This document shows, in pieces, positions 11,003-19,420 of a DNA stretch of 64,000 bases. Each line of letters starts with the position of its first letter. The first letter of the stretch is position 1. The stretch is from Pseudomonadota bacterium. Lineage in GTDB: Bacteria; Myxococcota_A; Polyangia; Polyangiales; Polyangiaceae. The position numbers were made by a program, and so were the translations under genes. Under the pieces are notes generated by a model, which made no database searches, was not told the DNA's origin, and saw only the letters and a list, made by a program, of their open reading frames with translations. The stretch spans positions 33,007 through 97,006 of the forward strand of contig JAEYWK010000056.1 of NCBI GenBank assembly GCA_023431345.1. The letters are read 5' to 3'.

Positions 11003-11362
11003 ATGCTCGAGCTGTACGCCCCGATGTTCATCATGTTCGCCATCGTCGCGGTGATCTGCACCGTGATGTTTGCTGGCGGGCACTTCGTCGGTCCCAAGAA
11101 CCCGACGCCCGAAAAGCAGATGCCCTTCGAGTGCGGTAACGACACTCCGGGCGCGCGCGACGTGAAGATGAACGTGAAGTTCTACCTCACCGCGATCCTC
11201 TTCGTGGTCTTCGATATCGAGGTGGTCTTCATGTATCCATGGGCCACGCTCTTCAAGGGGCTCGGCTGGTTCGGCTTCTTGACCATGTTCTCGTTCATCA
11301 CGGCGCTGATCGTCGCGCTCGCGTACTGCTGGAAAAAAGGAGCCCTCGAATGGGAGAGCTGA
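11003..11362 (+). CDS. nuoA: NADH-quinone oxidoreductase subunit A
   Basis: Small membrane subunit (119 aa) of respiratory complex I. Three hydrophobic helices are visible: ~7-27 (MFIMFAIVAVICTVMFAGG), ~62-83 and ~90-110. The conserved loop PFECGND (~39-45) and the segment TAILFVVFDIEVVFMYPWA, with its conserved acidic residues, are intact. It starts the cluster and its last 13 bases overlap nuoB. Confidence 0.96.
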   Translation: MLELYAPMFIMFAIVAVICTVMFAGGHFVGPKNPTPEKQMPFECGNDTPGARDVKMNVKFYLTAILFVVFDIEVVFMYPWATLFKGLGWFGFLTMFSFITALIVALAYCWKKGALEWES

Positions 11363-11934
11363 AGCCGACCACGACCTCGATCCTCGAGCCTGGTCAGCAA
11401 TCTGGATTTGCGACCACGAAATTCGAAGCCCTGTTGGCGTGGGCGCAGAAGTACTCGCTGTTCATGAACCCGTTCGTGACCGCGTGCTGCGGCATGGAGT
11501 TCATGGCCGTCTCCAGCCCTCGCTACGACTTCTCGCGCTTCGGCTCGGAAGCTCCGCGGTTCTCACCGCGCCAGAGCGATCTGCTGTGGGTCGTCGGCAC
11601 CATCGTGCAGCGGCAGGCGCCGATCTTGAAGCGCATCTACGAGCAGATGGCCGAGCCCAAGTGGGTGCTCGCGTTCGGCACGTGCGCCTCTTCCGGCGGG
11701 TTTTACGACAACTACGCGTGCGTGGCGGGCATCGACAAGATCATCCCGTGCGACGTGTACGTGCCGGGCTGTCCGCCGCGCCCCGAGGCCGTGCTCGACG
11801 GCTTGATGCTGCTGCAAGACAAGATCCAACGCGGCGATCGCACGCCGGGCATCGTCAAGCCGCGCATCGATCCGGTGCAGGCGCCCGACACCGCGCTCGT
11901 CCAACTGCGCCGCTCGCGCACCTCGGCGGTCTGA
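11350..11934 (+). CDS. nuoB: NADH-quinone oxidoreductase subunit B
   Basis: Peripheral-arm subunit of 194 aa that carries cluster N2, the last Fe-S centre before quinone. The four ligands are visible: the adjacent pair in TACCGMEF, one in GTCASSGG and one in VPGCPPRP. The ATG at 11350 is chosen because the protein then begins MGELKPTTT and the conserved domain follows directly; longer in-frame starts lie deep inside nuoA. It overlaps nuoA by 13 bases, and nuoC begins 3 bases after its stop. Confidence 0.96.
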   Translation: MGELKPTTTSILEPGQQSGFATTKFEALLAWAQKYSLFMNPFVTACCGMEFMAVSSPRYDFSRFGSEAPRFSPRQSDLLWVVGTIVQRQAPILKRIYEQMAEPKWVLAFGTCASSGGFYDNYACVAGIDKIIPCDVYVPGCPPRPEAVLDGLMLLQDKIQRGDRTPGIVKPRIDPVQAPDTALVQLRRSRTSAV

Positions 11935-11937
11935 GCC

Positions 11938-12564
11938 ATGAGCAAAGCGCTGATCGAGCTCGTCCGGAGCAATTTCCCCGACGCCGTGCTGGAGAGCCAC
12001 TCGCAGCTCGGTGACGACACGCTGGTGCTGGCGCCCGGCCGCTGGAAGGAAGTCGCGCGGTTCTTGAAGGAGAACCCGCAGAGCGACATGGCCATGCTGA
12101 TGGATCTCACGGCTGTCGACTTTCCCGATCGTGAGCCGCGCTTCGAGGTCGTCGCGCACCTCTACTCGCTCTCACGCGGCCATCGTCTGCGCATCAAGGC
12201 GCGGGTCGGTGACCGCGACGGCGAGACCGTCGAGCTCGATTCACTGACCGAGCTGTGGGGCAGCGCCAACTGGCTCGAGCGCGAGTGCTTCGACATGTTG
12301 GGCGTGAAGTTCCTCGGCCACCCTGACCTGCGCCGCATCTTGCTCTACCCCGAGTTCGAGGGGTACCCGCTGCGCAAAGACTACCCGGCGGAGAGGATCC
12401 AGCCGCTGCTGGAGTATCGCGACGTTCCCAACATCGAAAAGGTGGCCCCCTTCGGCCCCGATGAGGGCATGTCGTTCGGCCGTCAAACGCACAAGTTCGG
12501 CATCGTGGGTGAGGACGACGATCTGCCGCCGCGCCCGCGAGTCATTTCCCCCCTGGACAACTGA
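11938..12564 (+). CDS. nuoC: NADH-quinone oxidoreductase subunit C
   Basis: Protein of 208 aa matching the 30-kDa peripheral subunit. The family signature is present around residues 110-150: WGSANWLERECFDMLGV, then HPDLRRILLYPEFEGYPLRKDYP. NuoC is a separate gene here, not fused to NuoD as in E. coli. Spacing to nuoB and nuoD is 3 bases on each side. Confidence 0.96.
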   Translation: MSKALIELVRSNFPDAVLESHSQLGDDTLVLAPGRWKEVARFLKENPQSDMAMLMDLTAVDFPDREPRFEVVAHLYSLSRGHRLRIKARVGDRDGETVELDSLTELWGSANWLERECFDMLGVKFLGHPDLRRILLYPEFEGYPLRKDYPAERIQPLLEYRDVPNIEKVAPFGPDEGMSFGRQTHKFGIVGEDDDLPPRPRVISPLDN

Positions 12565-12567
12565 GCC

Positions 12568-13782
12568 ATGGAACCTCTCGATCAAGACCTCGACGAATCC
12601 GAGCTCGAGCTGCCGACCGAGCCGATGCTGCTCAACGTCGGTCCGGCGCACCCGGCCATGCACGGCACCGTGCGCATCGTGATGGAGCTCTCGGGCGAAA
12701 TCATCGAGCGCTGCGACGTTCAAGTTGGCTACCTGCACCGCGGCTTCGAGAAGATGTGCGAGCGCGGCACCTGGACCCAGGTGTTTCCGTACGCCGATCG
12801 CCTGAACTACGTCTCGCCGATGCTCAACAACGTCGGCTTCGCGCTGGCGGGCGAGAAGATGCTCGGCGTCACCGTGCCCGAGCGCTGCCAGTGGTACCGC
12901 ATGATCCTGGGCGAGCTGGCCCGCATGTCGGATCACCTCACGTGCGACGGCGCCATGGCCATGGAGCTCGGTGCGTTCACGCCGTTCTTGTGGATGATCA
13001 AGTGCCGCGAGATGGTGTGGGAGGTGATGGAGGAGGAGACCGGCGCGCGCATGACGCACAGCTTCGGTCGCATCGGCGGGATGGCCGCTCCGCCCACCGA
13101 CGGCTTCAAAGATCACGTGCGCGCGGTGACCAAGCACATCTTGCACGTGCTCGACGAGGTCGAGCGCTTGCTGCTCGGCAACCGCATCTTCCTCGATCGC
13201 CTCGAGAACGTGGGCGTGATCAGCGCCGCCGACGCCATCTCCCTGGGTTGGACGGGCCCGTGCCTGCGCGCCGCGGGCGTGCCCTACGACGTGCGCAAGG
13301 CTCACCCGTACCTGAAGTACGACGAGGTCGAGTTCGACGTGCCCGTCGGCAGCACCAGCGACTCGTTCGATCGCTTCATGGTGCGCATCGCCGAGATGCG
13401 GCAGAGCGCGCGCATCATCGATCAGTGCCTGGCGCGGATGCCCGACAGCGGCCCCGTCAACGTCGACGATCCGCGGATCATCTTGCCCCCCAAGGAAGAG
13501 GTCTACAATACGATCGAGGGCACGATTCAGCACTTCAAGATCGTGATGGAAGGGCTGAAGCTGCCCGCGGGCGAGGTGTACTCGTACACCGAGGCCGGCA
13601 ACGGTGAGCTCGGCTTCTACCTGGTGAGCGACGGCAGCGGTACGCCGTTCCGCGTGCGCATCCGCCCGCCGTGCTTCTTGGTCACCGCCGGTCTCGAGCG
13701 CGTGATCACGGGTCAGATGATGGCCGACGTCGTGCCGAGCTTCGGCTCGCTGAACATGATCGGTGGAGAGTGCGACCGCTGA
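12568..13782 (+). CDS. nuoD: NADH-quinone oxidoreductase subunit D
   Basis: The 49-kDa, hydrogenase-like subunit (404 aa) that forms the quinone pocket together with NuoB. The HPAMHGT motif near the N-terminus (~residues 28-34) contains the quinone-site His, and GYLHRGFEK, the D-x-C-x-R-like end GECDR and the RIRPPCF segment are typical. The length is normal and nothing appears truncated. It is translated from an ATG 3 bases after nuoC and is followed after 21 bases by the nuoG-like gene, without nuoE or nuoF between. Confidence 0.96.
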   Translation: MEPLDQDLDESELELPTEPMLLNVGPAHPAMHGTVRIVMELSGEIIERCDVQVGYLHRGFEKMCERGTWTQVFPYADRLNYVSPMLNNVGFALAGEKMLGVTVPERCQWYRMILGELARMSDHLTCDGAMAMELGAFTPFLWMIKCREMVWEVMEEETGARMTHSFGRIGGMAAPPTDGFKDHVRAVTKHILHVLDEVERLLLGNRIFLDRLENVGVISAADAISLGWTGPCLRAAGVPYDVRKAHPYLKYDEVEFDVPVGSTSDSFDRFMVRIAEMRQSARIIDQCLARMPDSGPVNVDDPRIILPPKEEVYNTIEGTIQHFKIVMEGLKLPAGEVYSYTEAGNGELGFYLVSDGSGTPFRVRIRPPCFLVTAGLERVITGQMMADVVPSFGSLNMIGGECDR

Positions 13783-13803
13783 GGTCGTGACGTCCGAAAT
13801 ACC

Positions 13804-15402
13804 ATGCCGAGCTTCAAACTAGACGATAGAGAAATCCCCTTCGAGCCGGGCGACACGATCATCCGCGCCGCGCACCGCGTGGGCGTGGACGTGCCGCACT
13901 ACTGCTGGCATCCGGGCCTGTCGGTGGCGGCCAACTGCCGCATGTGTCTGGTCGAGGTGATGCCTCCGCCCGGTCGCCCGGCGATGTTGCTCGACGTCCT
14001 GCAGTGGGATGACCTGCACCAAACCTACGTCCCGCAGAAGAAGCCGAAGCTGCAGCCCGCCTGCCAGCAAGCGGCTGCCGACGGCATGGTGGTCAAGAGC
14101 CAAACCAGCGAGCACGCCGTGAAGGCGCGCTCGGCGGTGCAAGAGCTGCTGCTGCTGAACCACCCCGTCGACTGCCCGATCTGCGATCAGGCCGGCGAGT
14201 GCCGCCTGCAAGACTATTGGCTCGAGCACCAAGCGTCGAAGAAGCGCATGCGCGACGAGCCGATCCACAAGCCCAAGGGTGTCGTGTTCGGCCCGACCAT
14301 CGTCTACGACGCGGAGCGCTGCATCATGTGCACGCGCTGCGTGCGCGTCTCGGCCGAGCTCGCCAAGGATCCGGTGCTCAGCATGCGTGAGCGCGGCAAC
14401 TTGAACGAGATCACGGTCGCCCCGGGTCGTCAGCTCGATCACAACTACACGTTGATGACCGAGTACGTGTGCCCGGTCGGCGCGCTCACGTCGAGCGACT
14501 TCCGCTTCAAGGCGCGCGTCTGGTTCCTGCGCTCGGCGCGCACCACCTGCGTCGGCTGCGCCACGGGCTGCAGCAGCTTCAGCGACTTCGACCCGCGCAA
14601 TCAGAAGGTTTATCGCTATCGCCCGCGCGAGAACCTGGCCGTGAACAAGTACTGGATGTGCGACGAGGGCATGCTGGATTACCAGCGCATCCACAAAGAT
14701 CGCGTGCTCGAGGCCCGCATCAAGGGCGAGGGCGTCACGGACGCGAGCGCGCTCGAGAAGGCGGCCGAAATCTTGAGGTCCGCATCGCCGCAGAAGACGG
14801 CGATCCTGCTCAGCGCGCAGCACTCCAACGAAGACAACCAGGCCCTGCTCGATCTGGGTAAGGCGGTCGGCGCGCTGCAAATCTTCTACACCGGTCGCCC
14901 CCCCGGTAAGGGCGACGACATCTTGATGTCCGAGGACAAGAACCCGAACGTGGCCGGCGTGCTGGCGCTCTCGGGCGGTCGGGCCAAGCCCCTGACGGAT
15001 CTGCTCGCGGCCATCAAGGAAGGCAAAGTCGCGGCGCTGCTCGCGCTCGGCTCCCAGATCGGGAGCCCGACCGACGCCGCCGCGCTGAAGGACGTGAAGG
15101 CGTTCGTCGCCATCTCCACTCACGAGGGGCCGATCGCGGCCGCCGCCGCGGTGGTGCTTCCGGCCAGCAGTTGGGCGGAGGCCGATGGCACGTTCGTCAA
15201 CCGCCTCGGCGTTTGGCAAGAGAGTGACCGCGCGATCATTCCGCAAGGCCAGTCGCGTCCTGCCTTCAAGTGGGTGCAGGACTTGGCCAAGCAACTCAAC
15301 CTGACTCTGCCTTGGAAGAAGGCCTCGGAGCTGCGCGCTTCGAGCCGAGCCGCCGAAGCTCCCGTGGTCGCGCCGAGCGCTCCGCCGCCGGGAGGCGAGT
15401 GA
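13804..15402 (+). CDS. nuoG: NADH-quinone oxidoreductase subunit G, short form
   Basis: Fe-S protein of 532 aa. Residues ~1-100 are a [2Fe-2S] ferredoxin domain (CWHPG...CRMC...C). A His/Cys cluster region follows (HPVDCPICDQAGEC), then a 4Fe-4S module (CIMCTRCVR...CPVGAL) and a molybdopterin-oxidoreductase-type Fe-S domain (CVGCATGCS...C). The molybdopterin-like domain that follows is much shorter than in E. coli NuoG (~900 aa) and ends in an Ala/Pro tail. All N-terminal cluster ligands seem present, so electron transfer should be intact; only the catalytically dead domain is reduced. The nuoH ATG begins 1 base after the stop. Confidence 0.93.
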   Translation: MPSFKLDDREIPFEPGDTIIRAAHRVGVDVPHYCWHPGLSVAANCRMCLVEVMPPPGRPAMLLDVLQWDDLHQTYVPQKKPKLQPACQQAAADGMVVKSQTSEHAVKARSAVQELLLLNHPVDCPICDQAGECRLQDYWLEHQASKKRMRDEPIHKPKGVVFGPTIVYDAERCIMCTRCVRVSAELAKDPVLSMRERGNLNEITVAPGRQLDHNYTLMTEYVCPVGALTSSDFRFKARVWFLRSARTTCVGCATGCSSFSDFDPRNQKVYRYRPRENLAVNKYWMCDEGMLDYQRIHKDRVLEARIKGEGVTDASALEKAAEILRSASPQKTAILLSAQHSNEDNQALLDLGKAVGALQIFYTGRPPGKGDDILMSEDKNPNVAGVLALSGGRAKPLTDLLAAIKEGKVAALLALGSQIGSPTDAAALKDVKAFVAISTHEGPIAAAAAVVLPASSWAEADGTFVNRLGVWQESDRAIIPQGQSRPAFKWVQDLAKQLNLTLPWKKASELRASSRAAEAPVVAPSAPPPGGE

Positions 15403-15403
15403 C

Positions 15404-17188
15404 ATGAACGACATCGCCCTTTTCGCCATCAAGTTCGTGGCCATCGGCTTCGCCGTGGCCATGTTCGCCATGAACCTGGCCGTGGTGCTCACCTGGGTCG
15501 ACCGACGCCAGGGCTCGATGATCCAAGATCGCGTCGGGCCGAACCGCGCTGTCGCCTGGATCCCGACGTTCATCGCGCAGGGCCTCGCGCTCGGTCCGGC
15601 GCTGCTGCTGGCGGCGGGCACGCTCGCCTACGTGCACACGAACGACGTGGAAGGCGCGGCCCTCGAACAGCGCGGCCTGCTCTTCAGCCAGCTGGCGGTG
15701 CTGCTGCTCTGGCTCACCGGCTGCGTCATCGCCTCCAAGGTGAAGTCGCGCGGCGCTCGCAACAGCTTCGACCTCTGGATCCAGACGCTGGGCGAGCCGC
15801 GCTACATCTTCTTCGGGGGCTTGGTCGCGCACGTCGCGCTGTTCTTCGCCTCCTTCACGCTGCGCGGCGGCGCGGCGGGTCAAACCTTCGTCAGCATCAC
15901 CTCGACGGCGGGGCCGGCCCTGTTCGCCTTCGCCGCGCTGGCCGGCGCCGGTTACGCGGCGTTCGTGATCCGCAACGAGAAGCGCATCGGGCTGCGCCTG
16001 GCGGGCCTGCTGCACCCCGCCGCCGACGGCCTGAAGACGCTGTTCAAGGAAGACTTCGTCCCGCCGAACGCGGACAAGTTCCTGTTCAACCTGGCGCCGT
16101 TCATCTCGTTCTTTCCGGCCTTGGTCGTGCTCGCCTGCGTGCCCTTCGCGGACACGCTGTGCTTCGGCACCATCGACGGCAAGATCCAGCTGAGCCAGCT
16201 GGCGGCGTCCGTCCCCCGCGTCGGCGTCTGCTCCGAGGGCGCGCTGAAGATTCAGGCGATCGATCTGAACGTCGGCCTGCTCTACTTCTTCGCCATCGGC
16301 GGCACCGGCATCGTCGGCGCCGCGCTGGCGGGCTGGGCGAGCGACAACAAGTACAGCTTGCTGGGCGGCCTGCGCGCGGCCGGGCAGATGGTGTCTTACG
16401 AGGTCACGATGGGCCTGACGCTCATCGGCATGATCATGGTGTACGGCACGCTGCAGGTCGACAAGATGATCCTGTGGCAGCAGGAGAACACCTGGGGCAT
16501 CTTCGCTCAGCCGCTGGCCTTCGTGCTGTTCTTCGCGGCGGCGGTGGCCGAGTCGAAGCGCATCCCGTTCGACATCCCCGAGGGTGAGAGCGAGATCGTC
16601 GCCGGCTACTTCACCGAGTACGCGGGCATGAAGTTCGCGATGTTCTTCTTCGCCGAGTACATCGCGGTCGTGACCGCCAGCGCCTTGATGGCGGCGGTCT
16701 TCCTCGGCGGCTGGAGCTTGCCGTTCGTGTTCCGCGACGGCATTCACGTGACGGCCTTCGGCAGCGAGCTGTTCAGCGCGGCCTTGCCGCACGGAGCGAT
16801 CGTCGCCCTGGGCGCCCTCGGCTTCATCTTGAAGACCATCGTGCTGTGCTGGCTACAGCTCACCATCCGCTGGACGCTGCCGCGCTTCCGCTACGACCAG
16901 CTGATGCGGCTCGGCTGGCGCAAGCTGCTCCCGGCGTCGCTCGCCAACATCCTGTTCACGGGCTTCGTGGTGATGGCCATCCGCACGGGTGGCCCCGCCG
17001 TGGAGCGGGTGATGGGCTCGCTCGCCAACCTCTGCAACGTGCTGTTGGCGGTCGGCGGGCTCGGCCTCGTGGTCTGGTTCGCGGTGTTCATGTGCACTCC
17101 GCGCAAGCGCAACCAAGTTCTGGCGACGACCTCCGCTCAATACGCGGCCGAGGTCGGCGGCACTCGTACCCTTCGGATGGGAGCATGA
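15404..17188 (+). CDS. nuoH: NADH-quinone oxidoreductase subunit H with an enlarged N-terminal region
   Basis: Membrane subunit that anchors the peripheral arm and completes the quinone channel. At 594 aa it is well above the usual ~330-430. TM1 and the DRRQGSMIQDRVGPNR loop are at residues ~1-50. The expected continuation (HPAADGLKTLFKEDFVPPNADKFLFNLAPF) appears only at ~205-235. Between them lie ~150 extra residues with three or four further hydrophobic helices. A second insertion of ~35 residues precedes LNVGLLYFFAIGG. The rest (QMVSYEVTMGL, ESKRIPFDIPEGESEIVAGYFTEYAGMKFA) is canonical. The frame is unbroken, so a frameshift is unlikely. Its last bases overlap the ATG of nuoI (ATGA). Confidence 0.93.
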   Translation: MNDIALFAIKFVAIGFAVAMFAMNLAVVLTWVDRRQGSMIQDRVGPNRAVAWIPTFIAQGLALGPALLLAAGTLAYVHTNDVEGAALEQRGLLFSQLAVLLLWLTGCVIASKVKSRGARNSFDLWIQTLGEPRYIFFGGLVAHVALFFASFTLRGGAAGQTFVSITSTAGPALFAFAALAGAGYAAFVIRNEKRIGLRLAGLLHPAADGLKTLFKEDFVPPNADKFLFNLAPFISFFPALVVLACVPFADTLCFGTIDGKIQLSQLAASVPRVGVCSEGALKIQAIDLNVGLLYFFAIGGTGIVGAALAGWASDNKYSLLGGLRAAGQMVSYEVTMGLTLIGMIMVYGTLQVDKMILWQQENTWGIFAQPLAFVLFFAAAVAESKRIPFDIPEGESEIVAGYFTEYAGMKFAMFFFAEYIAVVTASALMAAVFLGGWSLPFVFRDGIHVTAFGSELFSAALPHGAIVALGALGFILKTIVLCWLQLTIRWTLPRFRYDQLMRLGWRKLLPASLANILFTGFVVMAIRTGGPAVERVMGSLANLCNVLLAVGGLGLVVWFAVFMCTPRKRNQVLATTSAQYAAEVGGTRTLRMGA

Positions 17189-17841
17189 CTGAAAGCAGCA
17201 AAGGCCTCGGGCCGCGCAACGTCACCGGCGCGCCTATCGCGCGCCCCGGTCGCGGCGCGGGCGTCCAAACCTACGTGCCCGAGATCGCCAAGGGTCTAGC
17301 GATCACGATGAAGCACTTCTTCCAGAACACGAAGGACATGGTGCTCGGTCAGACCAATGACCCGGTGCTGGAAGCGATCGAAGACGGCATCAACACCATC
17401 AGCTATCCGGAGCAGCGGCGTCCTTATCCGACGCGCTTTCGCGGGCTCCATCGCCTCACGCACCGCGACGACGGCTCGCCGCGCTGCGTGGCCTGCTTGT
17501 GCTGCTCGACGGCGTGCCCGGCGCAGTGCATCCACATCGAAGCCGCCGAGTACCCCGAGGGTGACGCGAAGCGCGGCTACGAGCGCTTCCCGAAGCGCTT
17601 CGTGATCGACGAGCTGCGCTGCGTGTTCTGCGGCTTCTGCGTGGAAGCCTGCCCCTGCGACGCGATCCGTATGGATACCGGCATGCACGCCGCCCCTTAC
17701 GACTCTCGCGACCAGTTCATCTTCGAGCGCGATCTCTTGATGGCGTTCCCGGGCCGCGACGGCTCCCACGCCACGGCCAACCCTCGGCACGAGCCCGGCG
17801 AATCGACCCACCCCGGCATCGACCGCCACCACGGACACTGA
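17185..17841 (+). CDS. nuoI: NADH-quinone oxidoreductase subunit I
   Basis: Protein of 218 aa with two [4Fe-4S] ferredoxin motifs, CVACLCCSTACP (~residues 98-109) and CVFCGFCVEACP (~residues 148-159), carrying clusters N6a and N6b. The ATG at 17185 overlaps the nuoH stop; longer starts inside nuoH are rejected. An N-terminal extension of ~40 residues precedes the amphipathic helix MKHFFQNTKDM. The C-terminus ends in a His-rich tail, DRHHGH. The cluster stops here: nuoJ-N do not follow, and a repeat-like intergenic stretch and gatB come next. Confidence 0.96.
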   Translation: MTESSKGLGPRNVTGAPIARPGRGAGVQTYVPEIAKGLAITMKHFFQNTKDMVLGQTNDPVLEAIEDGINTISYPEQRRPYPTRFRGLHRLTHRDDGSPRCVACLCCSTACPAQCIHIEAAEYPEGDAKRGYERFPKRFVIDELRCVFCGFCVEACPCDAIRMDTGMHAAPYDSRDQFIFERDLLMAFPGRDGSHATANPRHEPGESTHPGIDRHHGH

Positions 17842-17872
17842 GCCTTCGTAGCGGCGCCCGAAGTCCCCAGGC

Positions 17873-17956
17873 TCTTCGACAGGAAGAGTGGAAAGGGGGA
17901 GGGCGCTGCGCTTCCGTGTGCTGGTTCGTGACGAGAGTCCCGTAAAAAAATCTGGG
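17873..17956. repeat. Decayed copy of the intergenic inverted-repeat element
   Basis: The left end TCTTCGACAGGAAG resembles the left arm of the element at 8287, and the stretch ends in AATCTGGG, which also follows the right arm of that element. The arms no longer pair well, so this is either an eroded relative or chance similarity. It lies between nuoI and gatB. Confidence 0.35.
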
Positions 17957-17972
17957 TCCGTTATCAGGCTGC

Positions 17973-17978
17973 TATAGT
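17973..17978 (+). promoter_or_regulatory. Candidate -10 element of gatB
   Basis: TATAGT lies 8 bases upstream of the gatB GTG start, with no good -35 match. If used, the transcript would start within one or two bases of the start codon. Confidence 0.35.
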
Positions 17979-17986
17979 GCGGGGCA

Positions 17987-19420
17987 GTGACTGATTACGA
18001 AGTCGTTATAGGCCTAGAGGTTCACGCGCAGCTGCTGACGAAGACGAAGCTCTTCTGTGGTTGCAGCACGAATTTCGGGCAGCCGCCGAACACCAACGTG
18101 TGCCCGGTGTGCTTGGGCCTGCCCGGATCACTGCCGGTGATCAACGGCGAAGCGGTGGAGATGGCCGTGAAGACGGCGCTCGCGCTCGGCTGCACGGTGC
18201 ACCAGAGCAGCATCTTCGCGCGCAAGAACTACTTCTATCCGGACTTGCCCAAGGGCTACCAGATCAGCCAGTTCGAGGAGCCGTTCTCCACCCAGGGCCA
18301 CCTCGACATCGACGTCGACGGCCGCACCAAGCGGGTCGGGATCACGCGCGCCCACATGGAAGAAGACGCGGGCAAGAACCTGCACGGCGTCGGGGGCGAC
18401 TCGGTCGTCGATCTGAACCGGGCGGGCGTGCCGCTCTGCGAAATCGTGGGCGAGCCCGATCTGCGCTCTAGCGCGGAGGCCGCCGCGTACCTGCGCGCGC
18501 TGCGTGATCTGCTGGTCTTCACCGGCGTCAACGACGGCAACCTGGAGGAGGGGAGCTTCCGCTGTGACGCGAACGTCTCGATCCGCCCGAAGGGCTCGGA
18601 GAAGTTCGGCACCCGCTGCGAGCTGAAGAACATCAACTCGTTCCGCTACGTGCAGCGCGCCATCGACGCCGAGGTCGCGCGCCAGACCGCGATCTTGGAT
18701 GCGGGCGGCAAGATCAGCCAGGAAACGCGCAGCTTCGATCCCGACACCGGACAAACCGCGACGCTGCGCTCCAAGGAAGACGCGCACGACTACCGCTACT
18801 TCCCGGAGCCGGATCTGCCGCCGCTGGTGATCAGCGACGCGCTGCTCGCCAAAGCCAAGGGCGCGATGCCGGAGTCGCCCGCGCACCTGCGCGCCCGCTG
18901 GACGAGCGAGCTCGGCTTGCCGCTGCCCACGGCGGTCACGCTCAGCGCGCACCCCGCTTATGCGCGCTACTTCGAGGAGGCTCGCCAGGGCTTCAAGGAC
19001 CCGATCAAGGTTGCCAACTTCGTCGCGAACGACGTGCTGCGCGGCGCGAAGACGCACGGCCTCGACGCCGAGTTCACCATTCAGGTGAAGGCCACGCGCG
19101 ACCTGCTCAGTTTGGTCGAATCGGGGCAGATCAGCGGCAAGCAAGCCAAAGAGGTGCTGTCGGCCCACGAAGCCGATCCCTCGAAATCTCCTTCGGAAAT
19201 CGTCAAAGCGAAGGGCCTGAAGGTCGTCTCGGACAGCGGCGCCATCGAGAGCGCGGTGAAGAAGGTCGTGTCAGCCTTCCCGGACCAAGTGGCGAGCGTC
19301 AAAGCAGGCAAGAAGGGCGTGATCGGCTTCCTCGTCGGTCAGGTGATGAAGGAGACCGCGGGCTCGGCCGATCCGAAGCTCGTGAACGAGCTCCTGAACA
19401 AGCTGATCGCGGAGTCTTGA
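17987..19420 (+). CDS. gatB: Asp-tRNA(Asn)/Glu-tRNA(Gln) amidotransferase subunit B
   Basis: Protein of 477 aa, the normal length for GatB, which with GatC and GatA transamidates misacylated Glu-tRNA(Gln) or Asp-tRNA(Asn). The GTG start gives TDYEVVIGLEVHAQLLTKTKLFCGC, the typical first residues. The N-terminal signature (NTNVCPVCLGLPGSLPVIN) and cradle-domain motifs (KNYFYPDLPKGYQISQFEEP, HMEEDAGKNLH) are followed by the C-terminal helical and YqeY-like tail that binds tRNA. gatA and gatC are not adjacent. The stop overlaps the lipA ATG. Confidence 0.97.
   Translation: MTDYEVVIGLEVHAQLLTKTKLFCGCSTNFGQPPNTNVCPVCLGLPGSLPVINGEAVEMAVKTALALGCTVHQSSIFARKNYFYPDLPKGYQISQFEEPFSTQGHLDIDVDGRTKRVGITRAHMEEDAGKNLHGVGGDSVVDLNRAGVPLCEIVGEPDLRSSAEAAAYLRALRDLLVFTGVNDGNLEEGSFRCDANVSIRPKGSEKFGTRCELKNINSFRYVQRAIDAEVARQTAILDAGGKISQETRSFDPDTGQTATLRSKEDAHDYRYFPEPDLPPLVISDALLAKAKGAMPESPAHLRARWTSELGLPLPTAVTLSAHPAYARYFEEARQGFKDPIKVANFVANDVLRGAKTHGLDAEFTIQVKATRDLLSLVESGQISGKQAKEVLSAHEADPSKSPSEIVKAKGLKVVSDSGAIESAVKKVVSAFPDQVASVKAGKKGVIGFLVGQVMKETAGSADPKLVNELLNKLIAES

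Noticed and set aside
13819..15621. Long minus-strand open frame (600 codons) opposite nuoG
   Set aside because: Antisense to a clearly identified nuoG; the translation is Arg/Ala/His-rich low-complexity typical of shadow frames in GC-rich DNA.
15296..16792. Long minus-strand open frame (498 codons) opposite nuoH
   Set aside because: Composition is Arg/Gln/Glu/His repetitive with no motif; the nuoH frame has conserved motifs throughout.
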